64,000 nucleotides of DNA, from assembly GCA_016748015.1 (NCBI GenBank), contig JAAOMT010000226.1, positions 788,604 through 852,603 on the forward strand. Reading direction: 5' to 3'. This stretch comes from Geosiphon pyriformis. Taxonomy: Eukaryota; Glomeromycota; Glomeromycetes; Archaeosporales; Geosiphonaceae. Position numbers and translations under genes: made by a program. The notes under the pieces were generated by a model. It was not told where the DNA came from, made no database searches, and saw only the letters and a program-made list of their open reading frames with translations. Shown here piece after piece: positions 45,099 through 56,719 of the stretch. Numbering within the stretch: position 1 is the stretch's first letter; each line of letters opens with the position of its first letter.

Positions 45099-46407
45099 AT
45101 CTTTTTAAAAAGAGCCTGATTCAAAATAATTTGACAAAGGGATGATTTTTATAATAGAAAGCGGCGTCCAGAAAAAAGATAGCAAGAGAAAAGGAGATCA
45201 CTGTAAACTTGTGGTAGAACTTTTTTGATGAAAGGAAGCTTCGTAAACATGTTCACATTAAGCTAAATTTAGGAAGCAATTTGAATTATTTTGAACTCCT
45301 GGATCTTTTTCCACTTTTGGAATTGGTAATACATTTCCTTTTAGATACTCCTGCAGTAACCAAGTACATAGTGGAGTTATCCCTTTTTCAATGACGACGT
45401 GAATTTTGTAATGCTTTTTGGTGGTTATTGAAAATGATCGATAAGGATATCCTAATATAGTGGAAATCTCCTTTTGGGAAAAAGGGGTTTGGGCCTAAAG
45501 GCTAATTCACAGCACGGGGAGATAAATTGAAATTTCCATAATAAAAAACTGAAAAGGGAGTTGCTACACTTTTAATTTTAGGGTTACACAAGGAAGAAAA
45601 ATCTCACGGAAATGTTGCACACTATGCTAGATAGGTCACTAAGATTTTCTGAGAGCTGCAGCGCGAACTGACTTGCAAAAAATAATGTTTATTTAATAAC
45701 TTCTATTCGACATTTTTCCATGTTTAAATATGCAATAATTGCGAGGTTTAAATTTTGGTAGACTTGAAATTAGGCTTAGCTTAGTTGATTCAAGTAGGTC
45801 ATAGTTTGAAGGAATAATTCTTCCCTAATGCTTGGTTGATTGGCTATTGAGGCGAGAATGGTTTTGGATAAATTAGAGAATTGGGCTTTAAATTTAAATG
45901 AATAAGTGATTCGAGGCCCCGGTTTAGATTTGCAATGATTGAAGGATTTGAACGTCCTGCCTTATAGGAAAGACTGAATTTAAATTTGAACTTGAAACAA
46001 ATACAATTGAGAGTAGATCGTTCTTGCATTTATTCTTATAGTTTAATTCAGTTGACTTTATTTGTGAAGCTATAATCAAATACTGCTCAATTGGCGAAGC
46101 AACAGAGAATTTGATTTTGAAAATCTTGCTACATATATCGTTCAATATTTTCTTTTAGTTAAAACAAAAAGTTAAATATCCTTTGCGTTATACTTTGAAA
46201 ATTCCTTTTGCGATTCATAAATATTAATTATTTCAAATTTTAAAATTTAACAATGAAATACATCATTCTAAAAATTCTTAAATACCTCTTTTTAAAATTT
46301 TAATTGTCGAGGCTATTAGCTGTACAATTGGGCCCTTATAAGTTTAAAACATATATTCAATAAAGTTTAATATTTACAAAATAATTCCCTAATCCAAATG
46401 TAATATT
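45099..46407. other. spacer between the kinase and Sel1 genes
   Basis: About 1.3 kb, both neighbours on the minus strand. Short open frames around 45,844-46,145 overlap each other and lack motifs. It should contain the NDR kinase promoter; no TATA-like element stands out. Confidence 0.35.
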
Positions 46408-47499
46408 TTATATTCGAAATAACATGTCCATCGCATCCTCTGCTTCTGCTTCATCATTTTCGATCGCAGACTTATACAATTTAATGGCCTCATGCACATC
46501 TTTATTTGTTCCAAATCCAAAGCTGTAGCATAATGCCAAACTACATTGTGCCTCACTATCACCACCTAGTGCTGCTTTTTTGTACCAGTATAGCGCTTTT
46601 CCACAATCTATTTCGTATGTCCTTCCGTAGCGATGACAATGTCCAAGTTCTCGTTGTGCCATTAAATAGCCTTTTTCTGCGGACCGTTCAAACAATTTAA
46701 AACCTTGTTCTTCATCAATCTCGGTACCAATTCCTTCAAAATATGCTTCAGCGAGATGAAATTGTCCTATTTCATCATTATTCTCAGCCGACAATTTCAA
46801 CCAATATAATGATGCCGTCTCGTCGATTTTGGTACCTTGCCCGTATCGAAAATTTATCCCGAGCATTAATTGTGCTTGCGAGTTTCCTTGTTGTGCACAC
46901 TTGAGGTAATATTCGTGAGCTTTAACTTGATCCGCTGGTTGAGATCCAAATCCATCTCGATACCGTTCCGCCACATTTAATTGACCATCAACATCACCCG
47001 ATTCTGCAGCTTTTTTGTACCATGAAAATGCTATATCAAGATCTTTTCCAACTTCGATACCGTTTTCATAACAATGTGCGATAATATTTTGTGAGTCAGG
47101 GCACCCAGATTCAGCACCCTTAAGGTAACATGCAAATGCCCAACTATTTGAACATCTATTTCCGACCAAAAGACCGGTTTGATAACAATGACCAAGTAGG
47201 ACGCAGTATTCTCGTGGATTAGTATAAGCCTCGATGTAGAGTATTTTGAAAAGTAATTGAGGATGAAGTTGATTTTCAATGAAAAATTGGTTAAGATTGT
47301 TTTTTGATTTAAAGCGTCGAACAAATTCTCGTAACAATTCTTTCGCTTTTTCTGTGTTTCGATAAGAAATCATTTTGGGTGACGAAGGCTCAGGAAAGAA
47401 ACCTTTAATCGAAGTGGTAGATGAAAGCTTTTCAGAAAAAATATTCTGAATGCACACGTTTGCAGACATCAAGGGTTGTCGGATTGCAGTTGCATTCAT
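46408..47499 (-). CDS. Sel1-repeat protein
   Basis: Single exon, 363 aa from the ATG at 47,499; a TTG-started extension to 47,553 is open but less likely. From residue about 105 there are about seven Sel1-like repeats of roughly 36 residues with the A-x-x-x-x-A/G and W/Y-x-x-K-A-A signatures: IAFSWYKKAAESGDVDGQLN, KAHEYYLKCAQQGNSQAQLM, ASLYWLKLSAENNDEIGQFH, GFKLFERSAEKGYLMAQREL, ALYWYKKAALGGDSEAQCSL. Sel1 repeats form helical scaffolds. These proteins, alone or fused to kinases, are hugely expanded in arbuscular mycorrhizal fungi, usually without assigned partners. No kinase domain is attached here. Confidence 0.92.
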   Translation of the reverse strand: MNATAIRQPLMSANVCIQNIFSEKLSSTTSIKGFFPEPSSPKMISYRNTEKAKELLREFVRRFKSKNNLNQFFIENQLHPQLLFKILYIEAYTNPREYCVLLGHCYQTGLLVGNRCSNSWAFACYLKGAESGCPDSQNIIAHCYENGIEVGKDLDIAFSWYKKAAESGDVDGQLNVAERYRDGFGSQPADQVKAHEYYLKCAQQGNSQAQLMLGINFRYGQGTKIDETASLYWLKLSAENNDEIGQFHLAEAYFEGIGTEIDEEQGFKLFERSAEKGYLMAQRELGHCHRYGRTYEIDCGKALYWYKKAALGGDSEAQCSLALCYSFGFGTNKDVHEAIKLYKSAIENDEAEAEDAMDMLFRI

Positions 47500-49448
47500 T
47501 TTCAAGATTTTAACAGTTTGTGATTGACAAAAGTCTCTTTGAAAAACAGTCAATTCAATTGCTTGAATTTAGTCTTGATGACAGCTGGTTATCAAAACTG
47601 GGTTTGGTCTTTAAATAAAGATTTCGCGTCCAAATTTTCATTCTTACCATACCATTCATTATGAAATCTCAAACAATGAAAATCCAATTACCATATTCGC
47701 ATCTCAGTAGTAAATTCTTTAGCAAACTCGACGCCTCTATTGTCGCGAAAACGATTAGACATTGACATCCGAAAATGATCATGAGTATCCCATACTTAGT
47801 ATAATTTGACAATAGTATCACCATCTCAAGGAGTCATGCATATTTGACCGTTTGTGCGACTGTGACAGTTTGACAGACAACGGCCTCGACAGTCGTTGTT
47901 TTCAAAGCAGCCGATGTACGTTGTGTTCCAAACAGTTAAATTTGGAAATTTTCAACGATTGTTGGTGATCTATTAAAAAATTTACTTGGCTCCTTGTGTT
48001 CGGAAAGGTGCGAAGATCCCAAGATCCTCCTTTCTGTTTGGCTCTATTTACTTAATACCGTTTATTTAATCACGTTTCGCGTTTTTGAAATTGATCAACT
48101 GAATTCGCTTCTCTCTCTCTTAAAACCATTGACCAGTGAGCAGTTCTTAGAGCGAGCCAAGCTTTAAATTTGAAGGCAACAAATGAAACCTTTATATTCC
48201 TGGATGTAAATCAAGAACTTGGGTCTTCATATTCAAATCTGGTAAAGAATATTCATAACAGTGGAAAATACTTCTTTGGTAATTGACAATTCGTAAAAAA
48301 ATAATTGCTGAATATGATCTAGACTAGGAATTTATTGATCCTATATGATTGTTCCCAGACCAAAAATTTCAGTATTATGCAGAACTTTTTTGCAATCGTC
48401 ATATTTAACTCTTAGACGTACTAACACTTTTCATACCTGAGATAAAATTTATTATTTGTTTGAGAAATGATAAAGATTAAAAATATATATGGAATATTAT
48501 AAACGAGACTTTTTTTCAATTTTAGACTGAGCTAAAGATGTGTTTGGATATTTTAATCGCACTGAATTTCTCTCAAAAAATTGTGACTTCCATGGTATTT
48601 TTAAAACAACATTTTCGCCTGAATTTAAAATCAAAATTTTATTGTAAAAATTATTTGTCTGACTAAGCGAAATGCATAAAGGATTAGGCAACAATCTAAT
48701 AATGCATATTAGCACTGATAAGAATTGGATTTCTCAAGTCGAAATATGACAGGATTAAGTTTTTAATTATGAGGTTAGCCTAGTTTCTTAACATTGGTTT
48801 ATCAAGCCTCGATTCCAAGATTGTTTACGATTGTCACATACATCGAATCATTCATTTAACCTATGAATATCCCTATAATAGCCTACGAGTAGTATTGATT
48901 AGACTTTTCCAATTGCGGAATGAATCATTTTAATTTCGTATTCCCAACTAAAAATCTTTGATTTTATTTTTTTCTGAATGGTTTTTAACGGTCCCATTGA
49001 AATTTCATTTAAATTTAGCATTCAAATCAATTTCTAGGAAAATTGACGTCAAATCCCAGCTTTAATCCAGAATTTACTAACCTTTTTAAGAATATGTGAG
49101 AAGATAACCGATTCGAATTAAAAATATGACCTGCTCTTTTCGTCAGTTTTGATCTTCCTTTCCTGAAACTAGTTATTAACCAAACATAGTTGGTCGAAAA
49201 TAGATATTCTAGTAACATGCAGAAAACGGTTAAACCACATATGGGAGCAACTGGGAACTCCATAATAGATGACGATCGTTGGGAAAAGTTTTTTTTTGCT
49301 AGTTTCATAATTATTTGGAGGTTTTAAGTTACACGCCTTTTATCAGCGAAATTTATAAATACCACACATAATCTAGTCTTTAGGATTTACTATTAGCTGA
49401 TTACACTTTTGCTTGTGTTTCTTTCGACTTATTTTTTTTTGTTATCGA
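47500..49448. other. spacer between the Sel1 and P-type ATPase genes (divergent promoters)
   Basis: Starts of both genes face this region. A TTTATAAATACC element near 49,349-49,360 is about 90 bp upstream of the ATPase ATG. The stretch 47,820-48,180 is clearly less AT-rich and open in more than one frame; see the entry at 47,940. No other gene is supported. Confidence 0.45.
47940..48167 (+). other. 75-codon open stretch without start codon, possible exon
   Basis: Open from a TAA at 47,937 to a TAA at 48,165: FSTIVGDLLKNLLGSLCSER, ILLSVWLYLLNTVYLITFRV and LKPLTSEQFLERAKL. Composition is protein-like and the base composition less AT-rich than around it, but there is no ATG and no joined neighbour. 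The opposite strand also carries a long Thr/Val-rich frame (TTTVEAVVCQTVTVAQTV), so a regulatory GC-richer island is an alternative. Confidence 0.25.
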
Positions 49449-52400
49449 ATGTCCAAAGATTTTAACCTTGAACTTGCGTCTATACTTGATGGCAAGGCAT
49501 CAATCGAACACCAAATTGACATCCACGGTAAGACTGAAATAAATGCAATTTTGAATTGATTTTCTTTTAATATAAAGAAAATATCTTACTTGTTATCATT
49601 TTCTCGGTTTAAAAATACTAGTCAATGATCTTTTTGGGGTGAAGCAAAACGACCAACTTTCATTAGCTGATGTATTAGCCGGCCTGCGATATGTCATGAA
49701 CTATCGTTTAAAGGGGGGGCGGCTGCCAAATTTGGATCCAGAACTTATGAAACGTTTATGTGAAGGTTTATTACTTCATATGAGTGACACTGAGGGAAGA
49801 ATTCTAAGAATAAAATTGACTCCTGAGGCTGAAGAGGCTTTTATACTCTTCGGAGAATTTCTTGAAGAAAGTAAGGGGCAACCATTTTGGAACTATAGAA
49901 ATTTTTATAAAGATTAATCCCTCTTGCTAAACTTGTAATTTGAATTTGAAAAGTTGAAGAGTTTCGGCAGGCAGTCGGCCAAAAAAACGTATCCGATCTT
50001 GCAAACGCGTTGAAACTTCATCGTCGCTGCCGTAATGATGCAGAGCCAGAAGTTAAACAGGCTGCTACAGCTATTATTTTCATGTTGACCGAATGGTTTT
50101 CCCAATTTTCCGATTGGCGTGAACTGGTCAAACAGCAAGAGCAAAATGATGTAGAGAAAGTACTGAAAGAATTGACAGCTTCGTTTAAAAAGGTGAAAAT
50201 GCCCCGACACACCACAATTCCTCTTCCACCTCCTTGTAAGTCTTTAGCATGTTCAGGAAGAATTGTTCACATTTCTTTGTTTATAATTTGATTCCCACGC
50301 ATTACATTTATAAATTTAGCTTTGTATTTCGATCGAGATGTTACTCGTTGTGTCAAAATGTTTCGCACATCGCTCACTGATGGTCTATCCTCTGCCTCAA
50401 TCCCATCACTTCTCGAGCATTATGGTTTTAATAAACTTCCTGAGCCGCCAAAACCTTCAATCCTCAAGATGTTACTGCACCAACTGACTGATTTCATGGT
50501 CATAATCTTGCTAATAGCAACAATTGTCACCGGAGCTGAAAAGGATTTCAAAGGAATGGCTGTGCTTTTAGTTGTTATTGCCTTGAATACCGTTATCGGG
50601 TTCACGCAAGAATTCAAAGCAAATAAAGCTTTGGAGGCGCTTACGAAATTAAACGTACCACAGGTAATATTGTGTCTCTCTATTTATCATAAAGAGAACG
50701 TTCTGAAATATTCAAAAGTGTTTATCCTAACTTAAAGGCAAAAGTACTCCGTGACGAACAAAAGGCTGTAATTGATTCATCTCAATTGGTTCCCGGTGAT
50801 ATTATTATCCTCGAGGAGGGTGATGTCATTCCCGCTGATGTTCGAATTGTTGAATGCTCCCAATTTGGTGTAATAGAATCTATATTGACAGGAGAAAGTT
50901 TACCAGTATCAAAAAATGTGAAAAAGATCTGGACAAGAGTAAGATTTTGAAATTTCGAATTTTTTTTTCAAGATTTCATTGATTTACACTTATATCCAAT
51001 TCCTTTTTGAATTGATGACTCAGACAAGAAGCCTCCCAATAGGCGATTGTAAGGGTAATGCTTTCATGTCTACAATGGTTGCCAAAGGGCGCGCAAAAGG
51101 CTTAGTAGTACGAACTGGAAATAACACCGAGGTCTTTTTTTGAGTTCGAAATTTATTTGATTTGTGGTGCAAAATTTCACATTTTCTTAATTATTCTATA
51201 AAATAGATTGGTAAAATTAGTGCCGCTATTACATCTTCATCAAATATGAAAACTGCAATACAGCAAAAATTAACGAGACTTGGATTGTGGCTTGTAGTAT
51301 TAGCTATTTTTCTATGTATCCTTATTGCTGTGATCGGAATAATATACAAGAGAAATCCAAAAGATATGATATCAATTGGCTTGAGGTAAATTCTCCAAAG
51401 ATGATTTCATTATTTGTATGCGCATCCAAAGATGAACAGTAATCAAGGAATCTTTGCAACGTCCTCCAAAGCTTAGCTGTATCCGTTATCCCAGAAGGTC
51501 TGGTTGCTGTGACGACAGTTACTATGGCTATTGGAGTACGTCGTATGGCTCTTCGTAATGCTATTGTTCGTACATTACCAGCGGTTGAAACCCTGGGTAG
51601 CGTGACCGTGATTTGTTCCGACAAAACCGGTACGCTTACCGAAGGAAAAATGGGCCCTAGCGAACTTTGGACAGCCGATGATTCACTCTACTCCTTTACT
51701 AAACCAACTTCCCTGGATCCTAAAGAGGGCAACGTTGAACTTCATTCATTGGAATATCGAGAAAGACGGCTTAGATTAGGAAGGATTTCTTCAAATCCTA
51801 AAATTCCGACTACTCTCTCGACTCAAAACACCGATATGGGAGATCCTGGTATTCAGGCCATCTCACAAAGATTTGAAGATGCACCCGCACAAATGGTTGC
51901 AGCCTTAATGGTCTCATGCTTGTGCAATAATGCATCTATAGTAAAAGACGAGAAAGGCGAGGAGGGTTTTTGGAAAGGGATTGGTGATCCTACCGAGGTT
52001 AGTTTTTTATCACGAATTTCAATCGAATCAAAGATACATATTTATTAAGCAATAACTCTGATGTTATACTTTACAGGTTGCTCTGATGCTCGCTGCTCAA
52101 AAAGGCGGGTTTGCCAGGGAATTTTGGGAGAAAGAAAAAGGATTCATTAAAATTCAAGAAAAACCCTTCGACAGTGAACGAAAACTTATGAGTGTTGTTT
52201 ATAAATATAGGGATAATAATTTTATCCAGAATCAAAAATATACCAACTCTTATCTCGTAATGGCAAAAGGGGCACCTGAGGAACTTCTGGAAAAGTGCAC
52301 TGGTCGTTTACCGCTTGCTACTGAGTTAACAAAAATGTCTAATCCTTTTGAGCAGATTATCAGCCAGCAAGATAGCTTGCGACAATATCCATTAACAGAC

Positions 52401-54314
52401 GAATTCCTTGATACATTAACTGCTGAAAGTTTGAGAATGGCGACCCATGGTTTAAGAGTTTTAGGATTAGCTCTGAAAACTGTTTCCCTTGCTGATGATT
52501 TTCTTAAAGCTGCTTCAGCTGTCAGCTCTATAGAAGAGACTGATTCAAGTCCTGTTGAATCTTCAATAAATACGGCTTTTACTGAAAATGGATTTACCTT
52601 TGTTGGTCTAATTGGTTTAATTGATCCACCAAGAGCTGGTGTGGCTGATTCTATCCGCAAATGTAAAGAAGCTGGGATTCGTGTTGTGATGATTACCGGT
52701 GATCATATTGCAACTGCCACTGCTATTGCCACTGATATTGGAATAATCGAGCCTGATGTTATGGGAATGGTAAGCTCTTAAACAGATAGTGTAGGGTTTT
52801 CAAAATTTCTAATCCTAATTTTTTTTTCAGAATCGTGTTATCCGAGGAGCAGAATTAGATTTGCTATCTGGGGATGCAATATCTGAATTAAGTCCATTCC
52901 CAAATGTATTTGCTCGAGTTAGGTAAGTCTCATTTTCATTTTTTTTATTTTACTATGATCACAACCATTCTACACAGTAAATGACTACTGGGTAAAAGTG
53001 ATTCCCAAATTCAAGTCGTTGAATTTAGGTTTTTTTGCAAATGCACTTGACAAGTTGCAAACTCAATTCTAATTGAGACTTCATTAAAATTTTCTAAATC
53101 AGTCCCGATAATAAATTGAAAATAGTCAAGGCTCTTCAAAACATGAACAATTCAGTAGCTATGACAGGAGATGGTGTCAACGGTTTGTAGCAATTTTGTA
53201 AGACTCAAGGTTTTCTCATTTTTGCAATTAACCATATGACGGAATCATCTTTTTTGTTTATTGAACAAATAATAAGATGCACCTGCTATCAAAGCAGCAG
53301 ATGTGGGAATTGCTATGGGAATCAGTGGAACAGAAATAACCAAACAAGCCGCAGATATCATTCTTGCGAATGATGACTTCTCAACAATCGTCGCAGCTGT
53401 CGAGGAAGGTCGTCAGGTCTTTGACAATATTTTGAAATTTATTGTTTATCTCCTGAGTTGTAATGGTGCAGAAATTATTATAATGTTGCTCTCGGCAATT
53501 ATCAACACGGATTTGCCATTCACGACAATAATGATTTTATGGGCAAACATCATAGGTAACATACGCGAATAGATTTTTTATTCTATGGCTTCGCTTATTA
53601 AATATTTTTAACTTTCAAAAGCTGATGTCCCACCTGCCATGTCTCTTGGATTTGAACCTGCGGAAAAAGACATAATGCGCCGTCGACCACGTGATCCTAA
53701 AAGCGGGGTTCTCAATTTACCCTCAATAATCACCCTTATATCTCAAGCTTTCGTAATGGCATTATTATCCTTTGGTACTTATGAGATCGCATTGAAAGTC
53801 GAGAACAAATCACTTGCAGACGCAAGATCCATAGCCTTTTGTACGTTGACAACACTTCAACTTTTGCAAGGATTTTTATCAAGGACTTTGTACATAAGTG
53901 TCTTTAAAATGGGATTTTTTGGCAACCAGGTTTGTGCATCGCTATTCTAGCTATTGTAAAAAAAATTTCAAAATAAACTAACAACTAGGAAACTCATTTT
54001 CCTGAAATCAAGTGGATGATCCTCAGTATTTTGGGATCATTTATTGCAATGATAATTGGGATATATGTTCCAGGTATTTGGGGTCTTAATATTAAGATTT
54101 TATTTTGGCCTGAATTTCTCTAAATACTCTCTTTTCTTGTTTAGGGGTGAGCGATTGGTTGGAGCTTGAGCCGATTAACATAATCGGTTGGGTAATGGTT
54201 GCGATTTCCTGCATCGTCTTAGTTGTCTCAAGTGAACTTGTAAAGCTATTCGCTCGACATTTTCGAGATTCTGCCGCCGCCGCCGAAGAGATAAAGGGAA
54301 AGCGAGAAAAGTGA
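49449..54314 (+). CDS. P2-type cation-transporting ATPase with N-terminal extension
   Basis: Fifteen exons join with consistent phases: 49,449-49,527, 49,622-49,870, 49,960-50,235, 50,320-50,663, 50,738-50,938, 51,024-51,131, 51,207-51,385, 51,472-51,997, 52,077-52,769, 52,831-52,922, 53,103-53,182, 53,277-53,555, 53,622-53,929, 53,989-54,073 and 54,145-54,314, giving 1,222 aa. The pump core begins near residue 205. Visible: actuator [11 protein letters not shown]4 [10 protein letters not shown], phosphorylation site [13 protein letters not shown] (Asp529), nucleotide-domain [23 protein letters not shown], hinge [20 protein letters not shown], and M6 [24 protein letters not shown] is typical of P2A Ca2+ pumps, while M6 recalls ENA-type P2D Na+/K+ pumps, so the ion is unresolved. 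Residues 1-200 are soluble and helical ([36 protein letters not shown]), with no family I recognise. Confidence 0.92.
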
Positions 54315-54877
54315 AATTTTCCAAAGAGCCAGAATATTTGAAGGAGAATCAATTTCACAAAAAAGTTGATATTCAAGACATTCTTAAAGACATTCGACCT
54401 CCAAAAAGCAATATCAGCCTCCTTTTCGGTAGATTCCATTTTTCGTATTTCGAATCGTTTCATGATATAAAATTTGATTTTATTATTTTAGTTTTTTGTA
54501 CAATATTTCAAACTCCAAATTTTAATTGCCATAAATAATTTCATAGAAAAAAGTTAAAAGTTTAAATTTAATGTAATTTAGCAAAAGGTAATTTGATAGA
54601 TTCAAATTTAAGTAAACATTGGTCGATGGAATTCCTAAAATAAAATTTATAAACAATTTGCACATGCGTCATAATCAAGTCCAGCATCACAAAGCCCCAT
54701 TGGAAAACTCCGATTGCGCAAAAATGAAAAAGTTATGTAGAGCTGGCGTCATTTTGCTTTCTATCAGCCCCACTTTTAAGCAATGGCGCCAAATACATGT
54801 AGATAGGACTGATTTAGGCACCATAGCCCATCATTATAAAAGCAAGTTGGCCCAGCGGCTACGAAATTAATTTCACT
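54315..54877. other. intergenic spacer with promoter of the small secreted protein
   Basis: TATAAA at 54,835-54,840 lies 38 bp upstream of the ATG at 54,878. An open frame at 54,619-54,870 has no motif and overlaps the promoter, so I do not call it. Confidence 0.4.
54835..54840 (+). promoter_or_regulatory. TATA box
   Basis: TATAAA, 38 bp upstream of the start codon of the small secreted protein gene. Confidence 0.5.
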
Positions 54878-55252
54878 ATGAGGCATTTCACCAGTCACTT
54901 TTTTATCTATTTGCTTTCCTCAATCTCCTATATTTTTATCCTCTACCTGCCTGTGTTCAGTATCGAAATGAAAGACTCGAATAATTACGTGGTGTTACGT
55001 TCTCTACGTATCTATGAAGGCCCAAACTTTACTGGAAATTACCAGGACATCTATTCTCCGGAGCCAAAATGCGTCACGTTTGATCGCTCCTGGAATATTT
55101 ACAGCCTCGAACTTTCGCCAAAAGGTCTAAAGGCAAAATTTTTTAGTGATGCCGAATGTGGTGGAAGAATGGTGTTGGACGTTGGTGGTCCTAAACAAAT
55201 ACGTGCTAATCTGGTACAACCAATCCAAGCGCTTTCTGTCTTATTGGATTGA
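54878..55252 (+). CDS. small secreted protein, possible beta/gamma-crystallin-like fold
   Basis: Single exon, 124 aa. The N-terminus is a signal peptide or anchor (FFIYLLSSISYIFILYLPVF). The mature part carries LRIYEGPNFTGNYQDIYSPE, one Cys, then FDRSWNIYSLELS, and FFSDAECGGRMVLDVGG with the second Cys. The pattern (Y-E-G-P-N-F-x-G, an aromatic W, S-x-x-L, then D-A-E-C-x-G) resembles one beta/gamma-crystallin-type unit with two cysteines, as in some fungal secreted proteins. Size and secretion make it an effector candidate; function is unknown. No introns; intact. Confidence 0.7.
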   Translation: MRHFTSHFFIYLLSSISYIFILYLPVFSIEMKDSNNYVVLRSLRIYEGPNFTGNYQDIYSPEPKCVTFDRSWNIYSLELSPKGLKAKFFSDAECGGRMVLDVGGPKQIRANLVQPIQALSVLLD

Positions 55253-55766
55253 ATAAAGTTTTTATTATTTTGGAATTTATATCTCATCGATTGATGAATT
55301 TTGAGTTATGCTTTCGCTCTTTAAACTAGAAATGCTACCGTATATTTGAGTTTACGTAAATAATTTTCCTGTTGGTACAAAGTTTTAAATTCCATCTGTG
55401 AGGGTATAATCACATGATAAAGATTTTGTGTTTACTTTCAACTGTTTCATCTGGATGCTACCCATCAAAATTCTTGAGATTGTCTCATTGTAACACCAAG
55501 CAAAAACTGAGAGACCCAACTCGAAAAATTTGCACAACATGAAACTTTGGTAAATAAACTGCAAATATAGAAAACAAATATTTCCTATCGTACTGCCAGA
55601 GAATAATATTCCAGACAGTTATTTTAAGACTTTTTCATTATATGAAACGGCTTTTTGGAATAGTATATTGCTGTATTTATTTAGCTCTTTCCATTCCATT
55701 CAACAGTGTTCAACTTTCATAATCTTTCCTTTTTATTATCAATAACCCCATTAATTCTCATAAAAA
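55253..55766. other. intergenic spacer
   Basis: About 500 bp with no supported feature; it should hold the promoter of the following membrane-protein gene. Confidence 0.4.
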
Positions 55767-56719
55767 ATGGAACTTGCAGAACTCAACCACAAAAAGACCA
55801 ATGACCATGCAGTACATTTTGCCTCTATAAGAACTTCAAACCCGTCTACAATTACTCGTAAACGACGAATAATATCACCAAAATTTCTCAAAGTTCTAGA
55901 AGCTTCGGCATATTTCATGTGGTTTCTTTCTTTGGTACTGGGCATTGGCATGTCAGCATATATTGTAGAAAAATTTCTTCGGAAACCTTGGCAGAAATGG
56001 GAATCGGTAGAAAATTTTGGCGAATCAAGACATGGTGCTGCATTTATAGGTCTGCATTGGGTTGGGGGGATTTTAGTCAATATTTTAGGTAGGGAATTGA
56101 AATGAATGTCCATGAATAATATTTAAAGAGAATATGCCATTAGAAGTCTAACATCTTTGACCTTTATAATCAAATTTTAAACCGCATAGCTACACTTCAA
56201 CTACTACCCTTTATTCGCCGTCGTGCAATTTGGTTTCACCGATGGTCCGGCCGTTTAGTAATTCTTGGCTCAATTACAACCTGCATCGGTGGCTTGCTTT
56301 TCACCTGGGTCCGAGGTACAGTCGGTGGATTCCCAATGAGCTTTTCATTCACGATTTACGGAATTCTCTTTCTAGCCTCCGCAATTCTCACGTATTACTA
56401 CGCGCGAAAACGACAATTTTCCCAACATAGAAGATGGGCAATCCGAACATTTTCATTAGCAATTGGGAGCGCACTTTATCGACTATACATAATGCCGCTG
56501 TTTGTAATAGCTTTTGGTGCCAAGGGTGAGGCTGGAACTGACGGATGGACTCATCAGAAAAAAATAGATTATTTAACTATCGCGGCATGGTTTTTTTATT
56601 TCCCCAATTTGTTGGTGGCCGAATTGGTTATTTGGATTGTATGGGGATATGAGAATGCGATTGATGTGAGTAATTTTATGGAAGATGGTAGACTGATTGA
56701 AGGCGAAAAGTTTTTATAA
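55767..56719 (+). CDS. multi-pass membrane protein (DUF2306-like)
   Basis: Exons 55,767-56,088 and 56,190-56,719 join across a 101-bp intron (phase 1) to encode 283 aa. Hydrophobic segments: AYFMWFLSLVLGIGMSAYIV near residue 50, GAAFIGLHWVGGILVNILG about 90-108, GRLVILGSITTCIGGLLFTW, FTIYGILFLASAILTYYYAR, then ALYRLYIMPLFVIAFGAKG and FYFPNLLVAELVIWIVWG. Polar signature: RRRAIWFHRWSGR and FSQHRRWAIRTF. This spacing of H-x-W...R and H-R-R-W-A-x-R is that of the DUF2306 family of predicted membrane proteins, which has no established role; heme binding has been suggested from its histidines. Intact. Confidence 0.8.

Noticed and set aside
50010-50291. a separate small gene upstream of the ATPase
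   Set aside because: Exon 3 has a donor (T|GTAAGTC) whose phase matches the acceptor before [10 protein letters not shown], so it joins to the pump.
52250-52660. minus-strand 136-codon frame
   Set aside because: Shadow of the nucleotide-binding domain of the P-type ATPase.
54619-54870. 83-codon plus frame upstream of the small secreted protein
   Set aside because: Overlaps the TATA box of the next gene and has no motif.
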